Shown in pieces: positions 27,924 to 35,888 of a stretch of 64,000 bases of DNA (its first letter is position 1; every line of letters begins with the position of its first letter). The stretch lies in contig URCY01000003.1 in the NCBI GenBank assembly GCA_900546415.1, positions 1 to 64,000 of the forward strand, in the 5' to 3' direction. Below the pieces are notes generated by a model. The model saw nothing but the letters and a program-made list of their open reading frames with translations, was not told where the DNA came from and did no database searches. Position numbers and translations under genes: made by a program. This stretch comes from an uncultured Eubacteriales bacterium. GTDB taxonomy: Bacteria > Bacillota > Clostridia > Oscillospirales > Oscillospiraceae.

Positions 27924-28715
27924 TCAGTCCACCGGGTAGGCATAGACCGCGAAGGACTCCAAGTCGCTATAACGCACGGTGTCGGGCAGGCGGTACGGCT
28001 CAAGCGTGAAGCTCTGCGACGCGCCCGGCTGAAGCTTTTCGAGCAGGTAGTAATACAGCACGCCGAGCGGCTTTTTTTCGGCGTCATAGAGCACGGCCGC
28101 CACGCAGACCAGCTCGCCGGGACGGCTCGTCCCGTTCTGCACCGTGCCGGTCAGGCTGCGGATGCCGCTGCCGGAGGCCGAGCGGCGCAGCTCGGTGTCC
28201 GAGACCGTGTAGCGCGCGGCCTCGTCGACCGGCTCGGAGGAGCAGTCGAGGCGGAGCGTCAGGTCGCCCTCATACTGCGTGTCGATCGCCTTTTCTTCAT
28301 AATAAACCGCGCGTTCGCCCGGCTTGAGCGTCTGCGGATAGGGCGCGACATGGTCGAGCACCGTCAGCTCCTGCTCGCCGTTTCCGTAGAGGCGGACCGT
28401 GCCGTCGCCGAGCGCGACCGGCGTCCTGCCGCTGTTCTGCACCTCGGCGATCACCTGCACCCAGAGCGTGCCGAACTCGTCGTGATAGAGCCGGGCGGCG
28501 CTGTAGGTCTGGCTCAGGGCCGCCTTGGGCGCCTCGGTCGTCTCGGCGGTCGTGGTCTCCGGCTCGGTGGAGGCGGTCGCCGTCGTCTCGGTCCCGGTCG
28601 TGCCCGACGGGGCGGCCGCCGTGCTCTCGGTCGTCGGCTCGACGGGCATCCCGGCGCAGGCGCACAGGCCGGTCAGAATCGCCGCAAGCAGCAGCGCAGT
28701 CAGAATTTTCTTCAT
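27924..28715 (-). CDS. Uncharacterised lipoprotein with Thr-rich linker
   Basis: A 263-residue lipoprotein: signal peptide MKKILTALLLAAILTG, lipobox LCAC, then a Thr/Glu/Ala-rich linker (about 25-65) that would span the cell wall, and a beta-rich domain of two similar halves with NSGRTPVALGDGTVRLY and NGTSRPGELVCVAAVLYD. The second half resembles FxLYD-type domains of secreted Firmicutes proteins. Function is unknown. An extended -10 (TGTTATGAT) lies upstream. Confidence 0.75.
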   Translation of the reverse strand: MKKILTALLLAAILTGLCACAGMPVEPTTESTAAAPSGTTGTETTATASTEPETTTAETTEAPKAALSQTYSAARLYHDEFGTLWVQVIAEVQNSGRTPVALGDGTVRLYGNGEQELTVLDHVAPYPQTLKPGERAVYYEEKAIDTQYEGDLTLRLDCSSEPVDEAARYTVSDTELRRSASGSGIRSLTGTVQNGTSRPGELVCVAAVLYDAEKKPLGVLYYYLLEKLQPGASQSFTLEPYRLPDTVRYSDLESFAVYAYPVD

Positions 28716-28796
28716 CCGAAATCCCTTCTTCTTTGTCGTTTGCTCCTATCATAACACATTTTCTTCTGTTTGAAAAGAAAAAGTTGCGAAAAATGC

Positions 28797-28825
28797 TTGA
28801 CAACGTGCGGCAGCAATGCTATACT
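28797..28825 (+). promoter_or_regulatory. Consensus SigA promoter of the infC-rpmI-rplT operon
   Basis: A perfect TTGACA (28797-28802), a 17-nt spacer and TATACT (28820-28825) lie about 145 nt before infC, leaving a long leader. Confidence 0.85.
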
Positions 28826-28832
28826 ATTCAGG

Positions 28833-28972
28833 CAAAACAAAGAAGGTCGGCAGCCCCGTCCTCACCTCCAGCGAAGCGAAGAGGTTGAATATCGAGCCTG
28901 TTTTTGCAGGGATTCGGTGCGGGTGCTGTTGCTCCCGTGCTTTTTTTCCGGAAAAAATGGAGGTGCGTTCCC
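28833..28972 (+). promoter_or_regulatory. Structured infC leader with attenuator (L20-leader-like)
   Basis: The leader ends in a terminator: GTGCGGGTGC (28917-28926) pairs with GCTCCCGTGC (28931-28940) around TGTT with one mismatch, followed by T7 (28941-28947). It lies just before the infC ribosome binding site. In Bacillus the same operon is controlled by L20 binding to a leader that chooses between antiterminator and terminator. The upstream part (AGCGAAGCGAAGAGG) could form the alternative structure. The L20 role is inferred from position and operon content. Confidence 0.7.
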
Positions 28973-29491
28973 ATCGGCAAGTTAGATCATCAGCTCAACG
29001 AAGAAATTCAGGACAAAGAGGTTCGTCTGATTAACGCAGACGGCAGCATGGTCGGCATCGTTTCGTCGGCAGAGGCGCTTCGCCTTGCCGAGGAGCAGGA
29101 GCTTGATCTCGTGAAGATCTCCCCCGTTGCCGTCCCCCCGGTCTGCAAGATCATGGATTACGGCAAATTCCGCTTTGACCAGCTCAAAAAGGAAAAAGAG
29201 GCCAAGAAAAATCAGCGCGTTGTCGAGATCAAGGAGATCCGCATGTCCCCGAGCATCGACACCAACGACCTCAACACCAAAATGCGCAGCGCGATGAAAT
29301 TCCTTGCCGACGGCAACCGCGTGAAGGTCACTGTTCGCTTCCGCGGCCGCGAAATGGCACATACCGACATCGGCGAGCAGCTGCTGCTCCGCTTCGCGGA
29401 CGGCTGCTCCGAAAACGCGAATCTGGATAAAAAGCCCAAGCTTGACGGCAGACATATGTCCATCTTCCTGTCGTCCAAGGCTGCAAAATAA
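28973..29491 (+). CDS. infC: Translation initiation factor IF-3, apparent ATC start
   Basis: IF-3 binds the 30S subunit, keeps subunits apart and checks the start codon. The 172 residues comprise the N-domain ([35 protein letters not shown]) and the C-domain ([39 protein letters not shown]). No ATG, GTG or TTG lies at the proper place. ATC at 28973 sits 7 nt after GGAGGTG and gives the expected N-terminus. Non-standard AUU/AUC-type starts are a known autoregulation device of infC. It is first in the infC-rpmI-rplT operon. Confidence 0.93.
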   Translation: MGKLDHQLNEEIQDKEVRLINADGSMVGIVSSAEALRLAEEQELDLVKISPVAVPPVCKIMDYGKFRFDQLKKEKEAKKNQRVVEIKEIRMSPSIDTNDLNTKMRSAMKFLADGNRVKVTVRFRGREMAHTDIGEQLLLRFADGCSENANLDKKPKLDGRHMSIFLSSKAAK

Positions 29492-29510
29492 TTACAAAGG
29501 AGAACCTACC

Positions 29511-29708
29511 ATGCCGAAACTCAAGACCCATAGCGGTGCAAAAAAGAGATTCAATCTCACCAAGACCGGTAAAGTCAAGAGAGCGCACGCTTTCAAGAGC
29601 CACATCCTCACCAAGAAGGACACCAAGCGCGGCCGCCGTCTGAGAAGCACGACCTACGCGGATGTCACCAATACGGACGCCATCAAAAAGATGATCCCGT
29701 ACAAATAA
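29511..29708 (+). CDS. rpmI: 50S ribosomal protein L35
   Basis: A 65-residue basic ribosomal protein with the L35 signature [22 protein letters not shown] and HILTKK. AAAGGAG precedes the ATG. It sits between infC and rplT as in most bacteria. Confidence 0.97.
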   Translation: MPKLKTHSGAKKRFNLTKTGKVKRAHAFKSHILTKKDTKRGRRLRSTTYADVTNTDAIKKMIPYK

Positions 29709-29728
29709 TCGGATAGGAGGATATAGAA

Positions 29729-30082
29729 ATGGCACGAGTAAAAGGCGCGATGATGACGCGCAAGAGAAGAAATAAGACCCTGAAGCTGGCAAAGTCCTAC
29801 TGGGGTTCCAAGTCCACCCACTTCAAAATGGCCAAGCAGGCCGTCAAGAAGTCCGGCGTTTATGCATATATCGGCCGCAAGCAGAAGAAGCGCGACTTCC
29901 GCCGCCTGTGGATCGCCCGTATCTCCGCCGCCGTCAAGCCCTACGACATGAACTATTCCCGCTTCATGAACGGTCTGAAGAAGGCGAACGTCGAGATGAA
30001 CCGCAAGAGCCTGTCCGAGCTGGCAATCAGCGACGCCGACGCCTTTAAGGCGCTGGTCGACACCGCGAAAAAGGCTCTGTAA
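29729..30082 (+). CDS. rplT: 50S ribosomal protein L20
   Basis: A 117-residue basic protein essential for early 50S assembly; in Firmicutes it also represses its own operon through the leader. Signatures include [31 protein letters not shown] and [26 protein letters not shown] lies before the ATG. A strong terminator follows. Confidence 0.97.
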   Translation: MARVKGAMMTRKRRNKTLKLAKSYWGSKSTHFKMAKQAVKKSGVYAYIGRKQKKRDFRRLWIARISAAVKPYDMNYSRFMNGLKKANVEMNRKSLSELAISDADAFKALVDTAKKAL

Positions 30083-30100
30083 TTTTTTCAGAATATCAAA

Positions 30101-30137
30101 ATCCGATGCTGCATACCTGCGGCATCGGATTTTTTTT
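30101..30137 (+). terminator. Terminator of the infC operon
   Basis: Arms ATCCGATGC (30101-30109) and GCATCGGAT (30122-30130) are followed by an eight-base T-run (30130-30137), a textbook intrinsic terminator. Confidence 0.9.
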
Positions 30138-30169
30138 GCAGAAAGAAGAACCGCCGATATGGCAGGCGG

Positions 30170-31945
30170 TTATGATTCACAGACGAGCTGGAGCACGGCG
30201 TGGTCGCCGGAGACCCTGACGGCGGGGTGACGGTCGCTCCCGAGCAGGGTGTCGGCCAGCGGCGCCTCGACCTCGTTCTGGATCAGGCGGCGCAGCTCCC
30301 GCGCCCCGCCGCGCCCGCCCGCGCAGCGTGCGGCCAGCGTTCGCGCGGCCGATTCCGACGCCGTGACATGCAGACCGCGCTTCTCCGCGCGGGTGCGCAG
30401 CGCCTCGAGCTGCTGGCGCGCGATCTGCTCGAGCGCGGCCTCGTCGAGCGGCGCGAAGGCCGCGACGCAGTCGAGCCGACCGAGAAATTCCGGCGAAAAA
30501 TGCTCCCGCAGCGCCCGCAGACTGCTCTCCTGCACGCGCTCCCCGAAGCCCGCCGCAGGGCATTGCGCCCCGAGGTTGGAGGTCATGACGAGCAGGGTGT
30601 TGCGGAAATCGACGCGGCGGCCGTTGGCGTCGGTCAGCGCGCCGTCCTCCATGACCTGCAAAAGCAGGCCGCAGAGGTCGGGGTGCGCCTTCTCGATCTC
30701 GTCGAGCAGGACGAGCGAATAGGGCTGCCGCCGCACGCGCTCGGTCAGCTCCCCGCCCTCGCCGTGGCCGACGTAGCCGGGAGGCGCGCCAAGCAGGCGC
30801 GAGACGCTGTGCTTTTCCATATATTCCGACATATCCAGCCGCACCATGGCGCGCTCGCTGCCATAGAGCGCCCGCGCAAGCGCCTTGCACAGCGCGGTCT
30901 TGCCGACTCCGGTCGGCCCGGTGAAGAGCATGGAGGCGATCGGGCGCTTGCCCTCTGCAAGCCCGCTCCTGCCCCGGCGCACGGCCTGCGCCACAGCGCG
31001 GACGGCCGCCCCCTGCCCGACGATCTCGGCCGAGAGCGTCTGCTCGAGCGTCAGCATCCGCCGCCGCTCCCCGCCGGAAAGCTCGCCGAGCGGAATCCCC
31101 GTGCGGTTCGAGATGGCCGCGGCGATGTCCGCGTCGGTCACGCAGCGCGAGGCCGGGTGCGCGCCGCGCAGACGCCGCAGCAGGGAGCGGTCGTCGGCCG
31201 CCTGCGACAGCCGCGCAAGCGCCGCGCCCTCGTCGAGCAGGTCGACGGCCTTATCCGGCAGGAATTTATCGGCCAGATAGCGGCACGACAGCTCCACGGC
31301 GGCGCGCAGCGCGCCGTCCGTGATCGGCAGGCGGTGATGCGTCTCGAGCGCCGGGCGGATGCCCTGCAAAATTTGCAGCGTCTCCTCCTGCGTCGGCTCG
31401 CGCACCTGTACCGGGCGGAAGCGGCGCTCGAGCGCGGCGTCCTTCTCGATCGACTTGCGGTATTCGTCGAGCGTGGTCGCGCCGATGAGCTGGATGCGGC
31501 CGCGCCCCAGCGCGGGCTTGAACAGGTTCGCCGCGTCGATCGCACCCTCGGCCGCGCCCGCGCCGACGAGCGTGTGCATCTCGTCGATGAACAGGATCAC
31601 GTTCTGCGCCCGCTGCACCTCGGCCAGCAGGTCGCGCACGCGCTCCTCAAACTCGCCGCGGTATTTCGTCCCGGCCAGCAGGCTGGCCATATCGAGCGCA
31701 AACAGGCGCTTGCCGCGCAGATTCTCCGGCACGCGCCCCTCTGCAAGATACTGCGCGACGCCCTCGACGATCGCGGTCTTGCCGACGCCCGGCTCTCCGA
31801 TGAGCGCCGGGTTGTTTTTCTGCCTGCGCGAGAGGATCTGCAGCACGGTCTCGATCTCCTGCGTGCGGCCGATGATGCGCTCGCTGCGGTCGGCACGCTC
31901 GACCAGATCGACGCCGAATTGCTCCAGCATACGGGTATTTTGCAT
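30170..31945 (-). CDS. ClpC/ClpA-like AAA+ unfoldase without N-domain and M-domain
   Basis: A 591-residue double-ring Clp ATPase. D1 has Walker A GEPGVGKT (50-57) and Walker B ILFIDE; D2 has GPTGVGKT, LVLLDEIEKAH and the sensor MTSNLGAQ. It begins directly with the pre-D1 segment, lacks the N-terminal Clp repeats, and has only a short D1 linker (SRLSQAADDRS region) instead of a coiled-coil M-domain. After the second sensor, AAGFGE occupies the place of the ClpP-binding loop (LGF/VGF type), so partnership with ClpP is likely. Normal ClpC is about 810 residues. A single-gene transcript; substrate selection must use other regions or adaptors. Confidence 0.88.
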   Translation of the reverse strand: MQNTRMLEQFGVDLVERADRSERIIGRTQEIETVLQILSRRQKNNPALIGEPGVGKTAIVEGVAQYLAEGRVPENLRGKRLFALDMASLLAGTKYRGEFEERVRDLLAEVQRAQNVILFIDEMHTLVGAGAAEGAIDAANLFKPALGRGRIQLIGATTLDEYRKSIEKDAALERRFRPVQVREPTQEETLQILQGIRPALETHHRLPITDGALRAAVELSCRYLADKFLPDKAVDLLDEGAALARLSQAADDRSLLRRLRGAHPASRCVTDADIAAAISNRTGIPLGELSGGERRRMLTLEQTLSAEIVGQGAAVRAVAQAVRRGRSGLAEGKRPIASMLFTGPTGVGKTALCKALARALYGSERAMVRLDMSEYMEKHSVSRLLGAPPGYVGHGEGGELTERVRRQPYSLVLLDEIEKAHPDLCGLLLQVMEDGALTDANGRRVDFRNTLLVMTSNLGAQCPAAGFGERVQESSLRALREHFSPEFLGRLDCVAAFAPLDEAALEQIARQQLEALRTRAEKRGLHVTASESAARTLAARCAGGRGGARELRRLIQNEVEAPLADTLLGSDRHPAVRVSGDHAVLQLVCES

Positions 31946-32056
31946 ATTGACACTTCCTTTTCGGCGGCAATGCCCGCCTGGTTTCCTTTGAAATTTTCGC
32001 CATATCGAATTTTTCTTATACCGTCACGAAAAAAATATATTTTCTTGTGATTCCCA

Positions 32057-32084
32057 TTGCATTTTCCGAAAAACATGATAGAAT
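32057..32084 (+). promoter_or_regulatory. Promoter of the ferredoxin gene
   Basis: TTGCAT (32057-32062) and TAGAAT (32079-32084) are 16 nt apart, with an extended TG before the -10. The leader contains the hairpin CGGACGCT/AGCGTCCG (32101-32128). Confidence 0.65.
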
Positions 32085-32153
32085 GTACCTATACCAAAAT
32101 CGGACGCTTCGGTGCGTAGGAGCGTCCGGCAAGAACAGAGGAGGTTCTATACC

Positions 32154-32324
32154 ATGGCATACTACATCAACGATAACTGCGCCAAGTGCGGCACCTGCGC
32201 CGACACCTGCCCGCTCGGCATCATCACCGAGGGCGACGACAAATACGTCATCGACGCCGACCAGTGCGTGGAATGCGGCTCCTGCGCCGCTGCCTGCCCC
32301 TGCGACGCCATCGAGCAGCAGTAA
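32154..32324 (+). CDS. 2[4Fe-4S] ferredoxin
   Basis: A 56-residue clostridial-type ferredoxin that shuttles low-potential electrons. Two cluster motifs are complete: CAKCGTCADTCP and CVECGSCAAACP (each CxxCxxCxxxCP). A GAGGAGG site precedes ATG 32154. The gene is monocistronic, with its own promoter and terminator. Confidence 0.96.
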   Translation: MAYYINDNCAKCGTCADTCPLGIITEGDDKYVIDADQCVECGSCAAACPCDAIEQQ

Positions 32325-32334
32325 AATGAAACAG

Positions 32335-32369
32335 CCGGCTGTTGCAGCTTTTGCAGCAGCCGGTTTTTT
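32335..32369 (+). terminator. Terminator of the ferredoxin gene
   Basis: CCGGCTGTTGCA (32335-32346) pairs with TTGCAGCAGCCGG (32351-32363) with one bulge, followed by T6 (32364-32369). The next gene's first possible ATG begins at its last T. Confidence 0.85.
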
Positions 32370-33023
32370 ATGGACGGAAGTATGATCGAACGACTGGACA
32401 ACGGCATGACCCTGCGGCACGGCGCGTTCCCGCTCGGGACGGACACGATGCTGCTGGCGCAGTTCGCGGCACTGCCCGCGCGGGCGCGCGTGGCCGACCT
32501 CGGCGCGGGCTGCGGGACGCTGGGCGTGCTGCTCTGCAAAAACGCGCCGGACTGCGCCGTGACCGGCGTGGAGCTGGATGCGGCGGCGCACGCGCTGGCG
32601 CTGGAGAACATCCGCGAAAACGGGCTGGAGGGGCGTCTGACCGCGCTGCACGGCGACGTGCGGCAGATTCGCGCGCTGCTGCCGGCGGCGGAATTCGACT
32701 GCGTCGTGTCCAACCCGCCCTATTTCCCGGTCGGGAGCGGCAGACCCGCCGCGCGCGTCCCGGCGGCGCGGGACGAACGGACGCTCCCGCTCGAGGCGCT
32801 CTGCGCGGCGGCGGCATGGCTGCTGCGGCAGGGCGGACGGTTTTTCCTCGTTCATCGCGCCGAGCGCCTTTGCGACCTGCTCTGCACGCTGCGCGCAAGC
32901 GGCCTCGAGCCGAAACGGCTGCGCCTCGTGCGCAGTACATCCGGAAAAACCCGCCTGGTGCTGCTCGAGGCGCGGCGCGGCGGCAGACCCGGACTGACCG
33001 TTGAGCCGGATCAATTGGTTTAA
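32370..33023 (+). CDS. TrmN6-like N6-adenine methyltransferase
   Basis: A 217-residue class I SAM methyltransferase of the YfiC/TrmN6 type, which methylates A37 of tRNA-Val in E. coli. It has the SAM site VADLGAGCGTLGVLL, the catalytic NPPY in VVSNPPYFPVG, and the N-terminal HGAFPLGTDTMLLAQF. The start could be ATG 32370 (directly on the terminator T-run, no ribosome site) or, more likely, ATG 32382 just after GGACGGAAG. Its stop overlaps the ribosome binding site of rsmI, and the pairing with rsmI is common in Firmicutes. Confidence 0.85.
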   Translation: MDGSMIERLDNGMTLRHGAFPLGTDTMLLAQFAALPARARVADLGAGCGTLGVLLCKNAPDCAVTGVELDAAAHALALENIRENGLEGRLTALHGDVRQIRALLPAAEFDCVVSNPPYFPVGSGRPAARVPAARDERTLPLEALCAAAAWLLRQGGRFFLVHRAERLCDLLCTLRASGLEPKRLRLVRSTSGKTRLVLLEARRGGRPGLTVEPDQLV

Positions 33024-33039
33024 GGAGAACACACGATTT

Positions 33040-33867
33040 ATGAGCACGCTTTGTCTGGTGCCGACACCCATCGGCAACCTTTCCGATATTTCCCCACGCG
33101 CACGGCAGGCACTGGCCGACGCCGATTTCATCGCCGCCGAGGACACCCGCGTCGCGCTGCGGCTGCTGAACCATCTGGAGCTGAAGAAGCCGCTGGTCAG
33201 CTACTACGAGCACAACAAGGAGGGCAGCGGCCCGAAGATCGTCGCGCGCATCCTCACCGGGCAGCGCTGCGCGCTCGTTTCGGACGCCGGTTCGCCCGCG
33301 ATCTCCGACCCCGGCGAGGATCTCGTGCGCCTGTGCGCCGAGGCGGGCATCCCCGTCACGGCCATCCCCGGCCCGTGCGCCGCGATCACGGCGCTGAGCA
33401 TCTCCGGCCTGCCGACCGGACGGTTCTGCTTCGAGGGCTTCCTCTCCACGAACAAAAAGAGCCGTCAGACCCACCTGGACGGCCTGCGCAGCGAGACGCG
33501 CACGATGATCTTCTATGAAGCGCCGCACAAGCTGGCGGCCACGCTGGCAGACCTTTCCGCCGTCTTCGGCGCGGAGCGGCGCATCTCGCTGTGCCGCGAG
33601 CTGACGAAGCTGCACGAGGAGGTGCTGCGCATGACGCTCGGCGAGGCTATGGACTACTACGCCGAAAACGCGCCGCGCGGCGAATTCGTTCTGATCGTCG
33701 AGGGCGCCGCGCCGAGTGCGCCGGAGGCCGTCTCCGAGGCCGACGCGCTCGAGGCCGTGCGCGCGCTCATCGGGCAGGGTCTTTCGCGCAAGGACGCCGT
33801 GCGCCGCGTCAGCGAGCAGACCGGCATCCCGAAAAACGAGCTTTACAACGCGGCCGTCCGGGAATGA
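33040..33867 (+). CDS. rsmI: 16S rRNA (cytidine1402-2'-O)-methyltransferase RsmI
   Basis: It methylates C1402 in the 16S decoding centre. The 275-residue tetrapyrrole-methylase-fold protein has LVPTPIGNLSDISPRARQAL, AAEDTR, SYYEHN, LVSDAGSPAISDPG, IPGPCAAITALSISGLPT and GEFVLIVEG. The C-terminal helix SRKDAVRRVSEQTGIPKNELY is typical. AAGGAGA lies 11 nt before ATG 33040. Confidence 0.95.
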   Translation: MSTLCLVPTPIGNLSDISPRARQALADADFIAAEDTRVALRLLNHLELKKPLVSYYEHNKEGSGPKIVARILTGQRCALVSDAGSPAISDPGEDLVRLCAEAGIPVTAIPGPCAAITALSISGLPTGRFCFEGFLSTNKKSRQTHLDGLRSETRTMIFYEAPHKLAATLADLSAVFGAERRISLCRELTKLHEEVLRMTLGEAMDYYAENAPRGEFVLIVEGAAPSAPEAVSEADALEAVRALIGQGLSRKDAVRRVSEQTGIPKNELYNAAVRE

Positions 33868-33887
33868 AGCTCCGGACGCTTGGCCAT

Positions 33888-34044
33888 GCTTGGGAACCTC
33901 TGAAAAAATCAGCTGCGGCGCTCAGCGGGTCTTTTGTCCCAGCTTATCGGTTTGAAAATCTTGAAATACGTAAAGGATTCCTGCGATTTCCAAACCTCAA
34001 TTTGGAAACAAAATCCCTCACTGACCGCTCTTGCGCTTGAATCA
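33888..34044 (+). repeat. Interspersed intergenic repeat, long copy
   Basis: This 157-bp segment shares GCTTGGGAA-CTCTGAA, GCGCTCAGCGGGTCTTT, ATCGGTTTGAAAAT, ACAAAATCCCTC and TTGAATCA, in order, with the reverse strand of 49075-49189. It has an extra block of about 42 bp in its middle. Part of the 382-bp gap 33868-34250; the rest holds the rny promoter and a long A+T-rich leader. Confidence 0.75.
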
Positions 34045-34098
34045 GAGCTTCCCTTGTTCTGTTTTTTCCGGGAGGTTCGGCGCTTTCCAAAAAATAAC

Positions 34099-34127
34099 TT
34101 GACAGAGTCGACGCAAAACGGTAAAAT
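34099..34127 (+). promoter_or_regulatory. Consensus SigA promoter of rny
   Basis: A perfect TTGACA (34099-34104), a 17-nt spacer and TAAAAT (34122-34127). The leader to the start codon is about 115 nt. Confidence 0.85.
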
Positions 34128-34250
34128 AAAATGTGGATTCGTATTGTCTGAGCCGCGTTTTGGGGTAAACGCAGAACGGACGTTGCTTTCTATTTGGCAG
34201 CTTTGCCATTTTTCATTACAAATTTACAAAAGGAGGTGCATTCGTAGAGG

Positions 34251-35792
34251 ATGGCATGGTATATTTGGGCGGCGATCGCCGTCGCAGTTGCCGTATTATT
34301 CTTCTTCATCGGCGTGATCTACCGCAAGAAGGTCGCCGAACGCGAGATCTCCAGCGCAGAGGACGAAGCCCGTCGCATCATCAACGAGGCGATCAAGGGC
34401 GGCGAGAACAAAAAGCGCGAGATGCTGGTGGAAGCCAAGGAAGAAATTCATAAAAACCGTACCGAATACGAACGCGAAGTCAGGGAGCGCCGCGCAGACC
34501 TGCAGAAGCAGGAGCGCCGCTTGCAGCAGAAGGAGGAGTCCCTCGACAAAAAGACGGACGCCTTTGAACGCAAGGAGGAGGAGCTGCGGAAGCGTCAGGC
34601 GTCCGTGCTCGCCACGCAGGAGGAGGTCTCCCTCATCAAAAAGAGCCAGCTGGAAATGCTGGAAAAGATCTCCGGCCTGACGCAGGACGAGGCCAAGCAC
34701 CAGATCCTCAGCAGTCTGGAAAACGAGTGCCGCCACGACGCCGCGCTCAAGATCAAGGAGATCGAAGCCGAGACGAAGGAAAACGCCGACCGCATGGCAC
34801 GCGAGGTCATCTCCATCGCGATCCAGCGCTGCGCCGCAGACCACGCCGCAGAGACGACGGTCTCCGTCGTGCCGCTGCCCAACGACGAGATGAAGGGCCG
34901 CATCATCGGCCGCGAGGGTCGCAACATCCGCACCCTCGAATCCATCACCGGCGTCGATCTCATCATCGACGACACGCCCGAGGCGATCACCGTCTCCTCG
35001 TTTGACCCGGTGCGCCGCGAGGTCGCCCGTCTGGCGCTGGAGAAGCTCATTGCCGACGGCCGCATCCACCCCACCCGCATCGAGGATCTGGTCGAAAAGG
35101 CCCGCAAGGAGGTCGACCGCGTCATCAAGCAGGAGGGCGAGCGCGCCGCGTTCGAGACCGGCGTGAACAACCTGCACCCCGAGCTCATCAAGCTGCTCGG
35201 CCGTCAGAAATACCGCACGTCCTACGGTCAGAACGTGCTCAACCACTCCATCGAGGTCGCGCACATCGCCGGTCTGCTGGCCAGCGAGCTGGGCGTCGAC
35301 ATTCCGCTTGCCAAGCGCGCGGGTCTGCTGCACGATCTGGGCAAGTCCGTCGACCACGAGATGGAGGGCAGCCACGTCCAGCTCGGCGTTGAGCTGGCGC
35401 GGAAATACAACGAGTCTCCCGACGTGATCCACGCCATCGAGGCGCACCACAACGATGTCGAGCCGCGCACGGTCATCGCCTGTCTGGTTCAGGCCGCCGA
35501 CGCGATTTCGGCCGCCCGTCCCGGCGCGCGCCGCGAGAATGTGGAAAACTACATCCGCCGTCTGGAAAAGCTTGAGGAGCTGACCGGCACTTACCCCGGT
35601 GTTGAGAAGTCCTATGCCATTCAGGCCGGTCGCGAGGTTCGCATTATGGTCAAGCCCGAGGAGGTTTCCGAGGACAACATGATCCTGCTTGCGCGCGATC
35701 TTGCAAAAAAGATCGAAAACGAGCTGGAATACCCCGGCCAGATCAAGCTGAACGTCATTCGCGAGACGAAGGCCGTGGAATACGCAAAATGA
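34251..35792 (+). CDS. rny: Ribonuclease Y
   Basis: The membrane-anchored endoribonuclease that starts mRNA decay in Firmicutes. The 513 residues comprise an N-terminal TM helix (about 4-24), a long coiled coil (30-190), a KH domain ([24 protein letters not shown]) and an HD domain ([27 protein letters not shown]). The start at ATG 34251 follows AGGAGGTG at 12 nt; ATG 34256 is out of frame. RicT, encoded 4 kb downstream, belongs to the Y-complex that directs RNase Y. Confidence 0.97.
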   Translation: MAWYIWAAIAVAVAVLFFFIGVIYRKKVAEREISSAEDEARRIINEAIKGGENKKREMLVEAKEEIHKNRTEYEREVRERRADLQKQERRLQQKEESLDKKTDAFERKEEELRKRQASVLATQEEVSLIKKSQLEMLEKISGLTQDEAKHQILSSLENECRHDAALKIKEIEAETKENADRMAREVISIAIQRCAADHAAETTVSVVPLPNDEMKGRIIGREGRNIRTLESITGVDLIIDDTPEAITVSSFDPVRREVARLALEKLIADGRIHPTRIEDLVEKARKEVDRVIKQEGERAAFETGVNNLHPELIKLLGRQKYRTSYGQNVLNHSIEVAHIAGLLASELGVDIPLAKRAGLLHDLGKSVDHEMEGSHVQLGVELARKYNESPDVIHAIEAHHNDVEPRTVIACLVQAADAISAARPGARRENVENYIRRLEKLEELTGTYPGVEKSYAIQAGREVRIMVKPEEVSEDNMILLARDLAKKIENELEYPGQIKLNVIRETKAVEYAK

Positions 35793-35798
35793 GAGCAA

Positions 35799-35834
35799 CC
35801 CGTCCGGAGGCGCAGAGGCTCCGGGCGGGCTTTT
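35799..35834 (+). terminator. Terminator of rny
   Basis: Arms CCCGTCCGGAG (35799-35809) and CTCCGGGCGGG (35819-35829), with one G-T pair, are followed by CTTTT. Confidence 0.75.
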
Positions 35835-35888
35835 GCTTCTGCCCGCGCGCCGGCCGAGCCGGAGCCATTCATTAAAAGCGAGGTTTTT

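Noticed and set aside
33888..34044. Complete insertion sequence
   Set aside because: No transposase frame, no clear terminal inverted repeats at the outer ends, and no evident target-site duplication; kept only as a repeat.
34327..34453. Small overlapping frame at the start of rny as a separate leader peptide
   Set aside because: It lies in a different frame inside the conserved rny coding sequence with no ribosome binding site.
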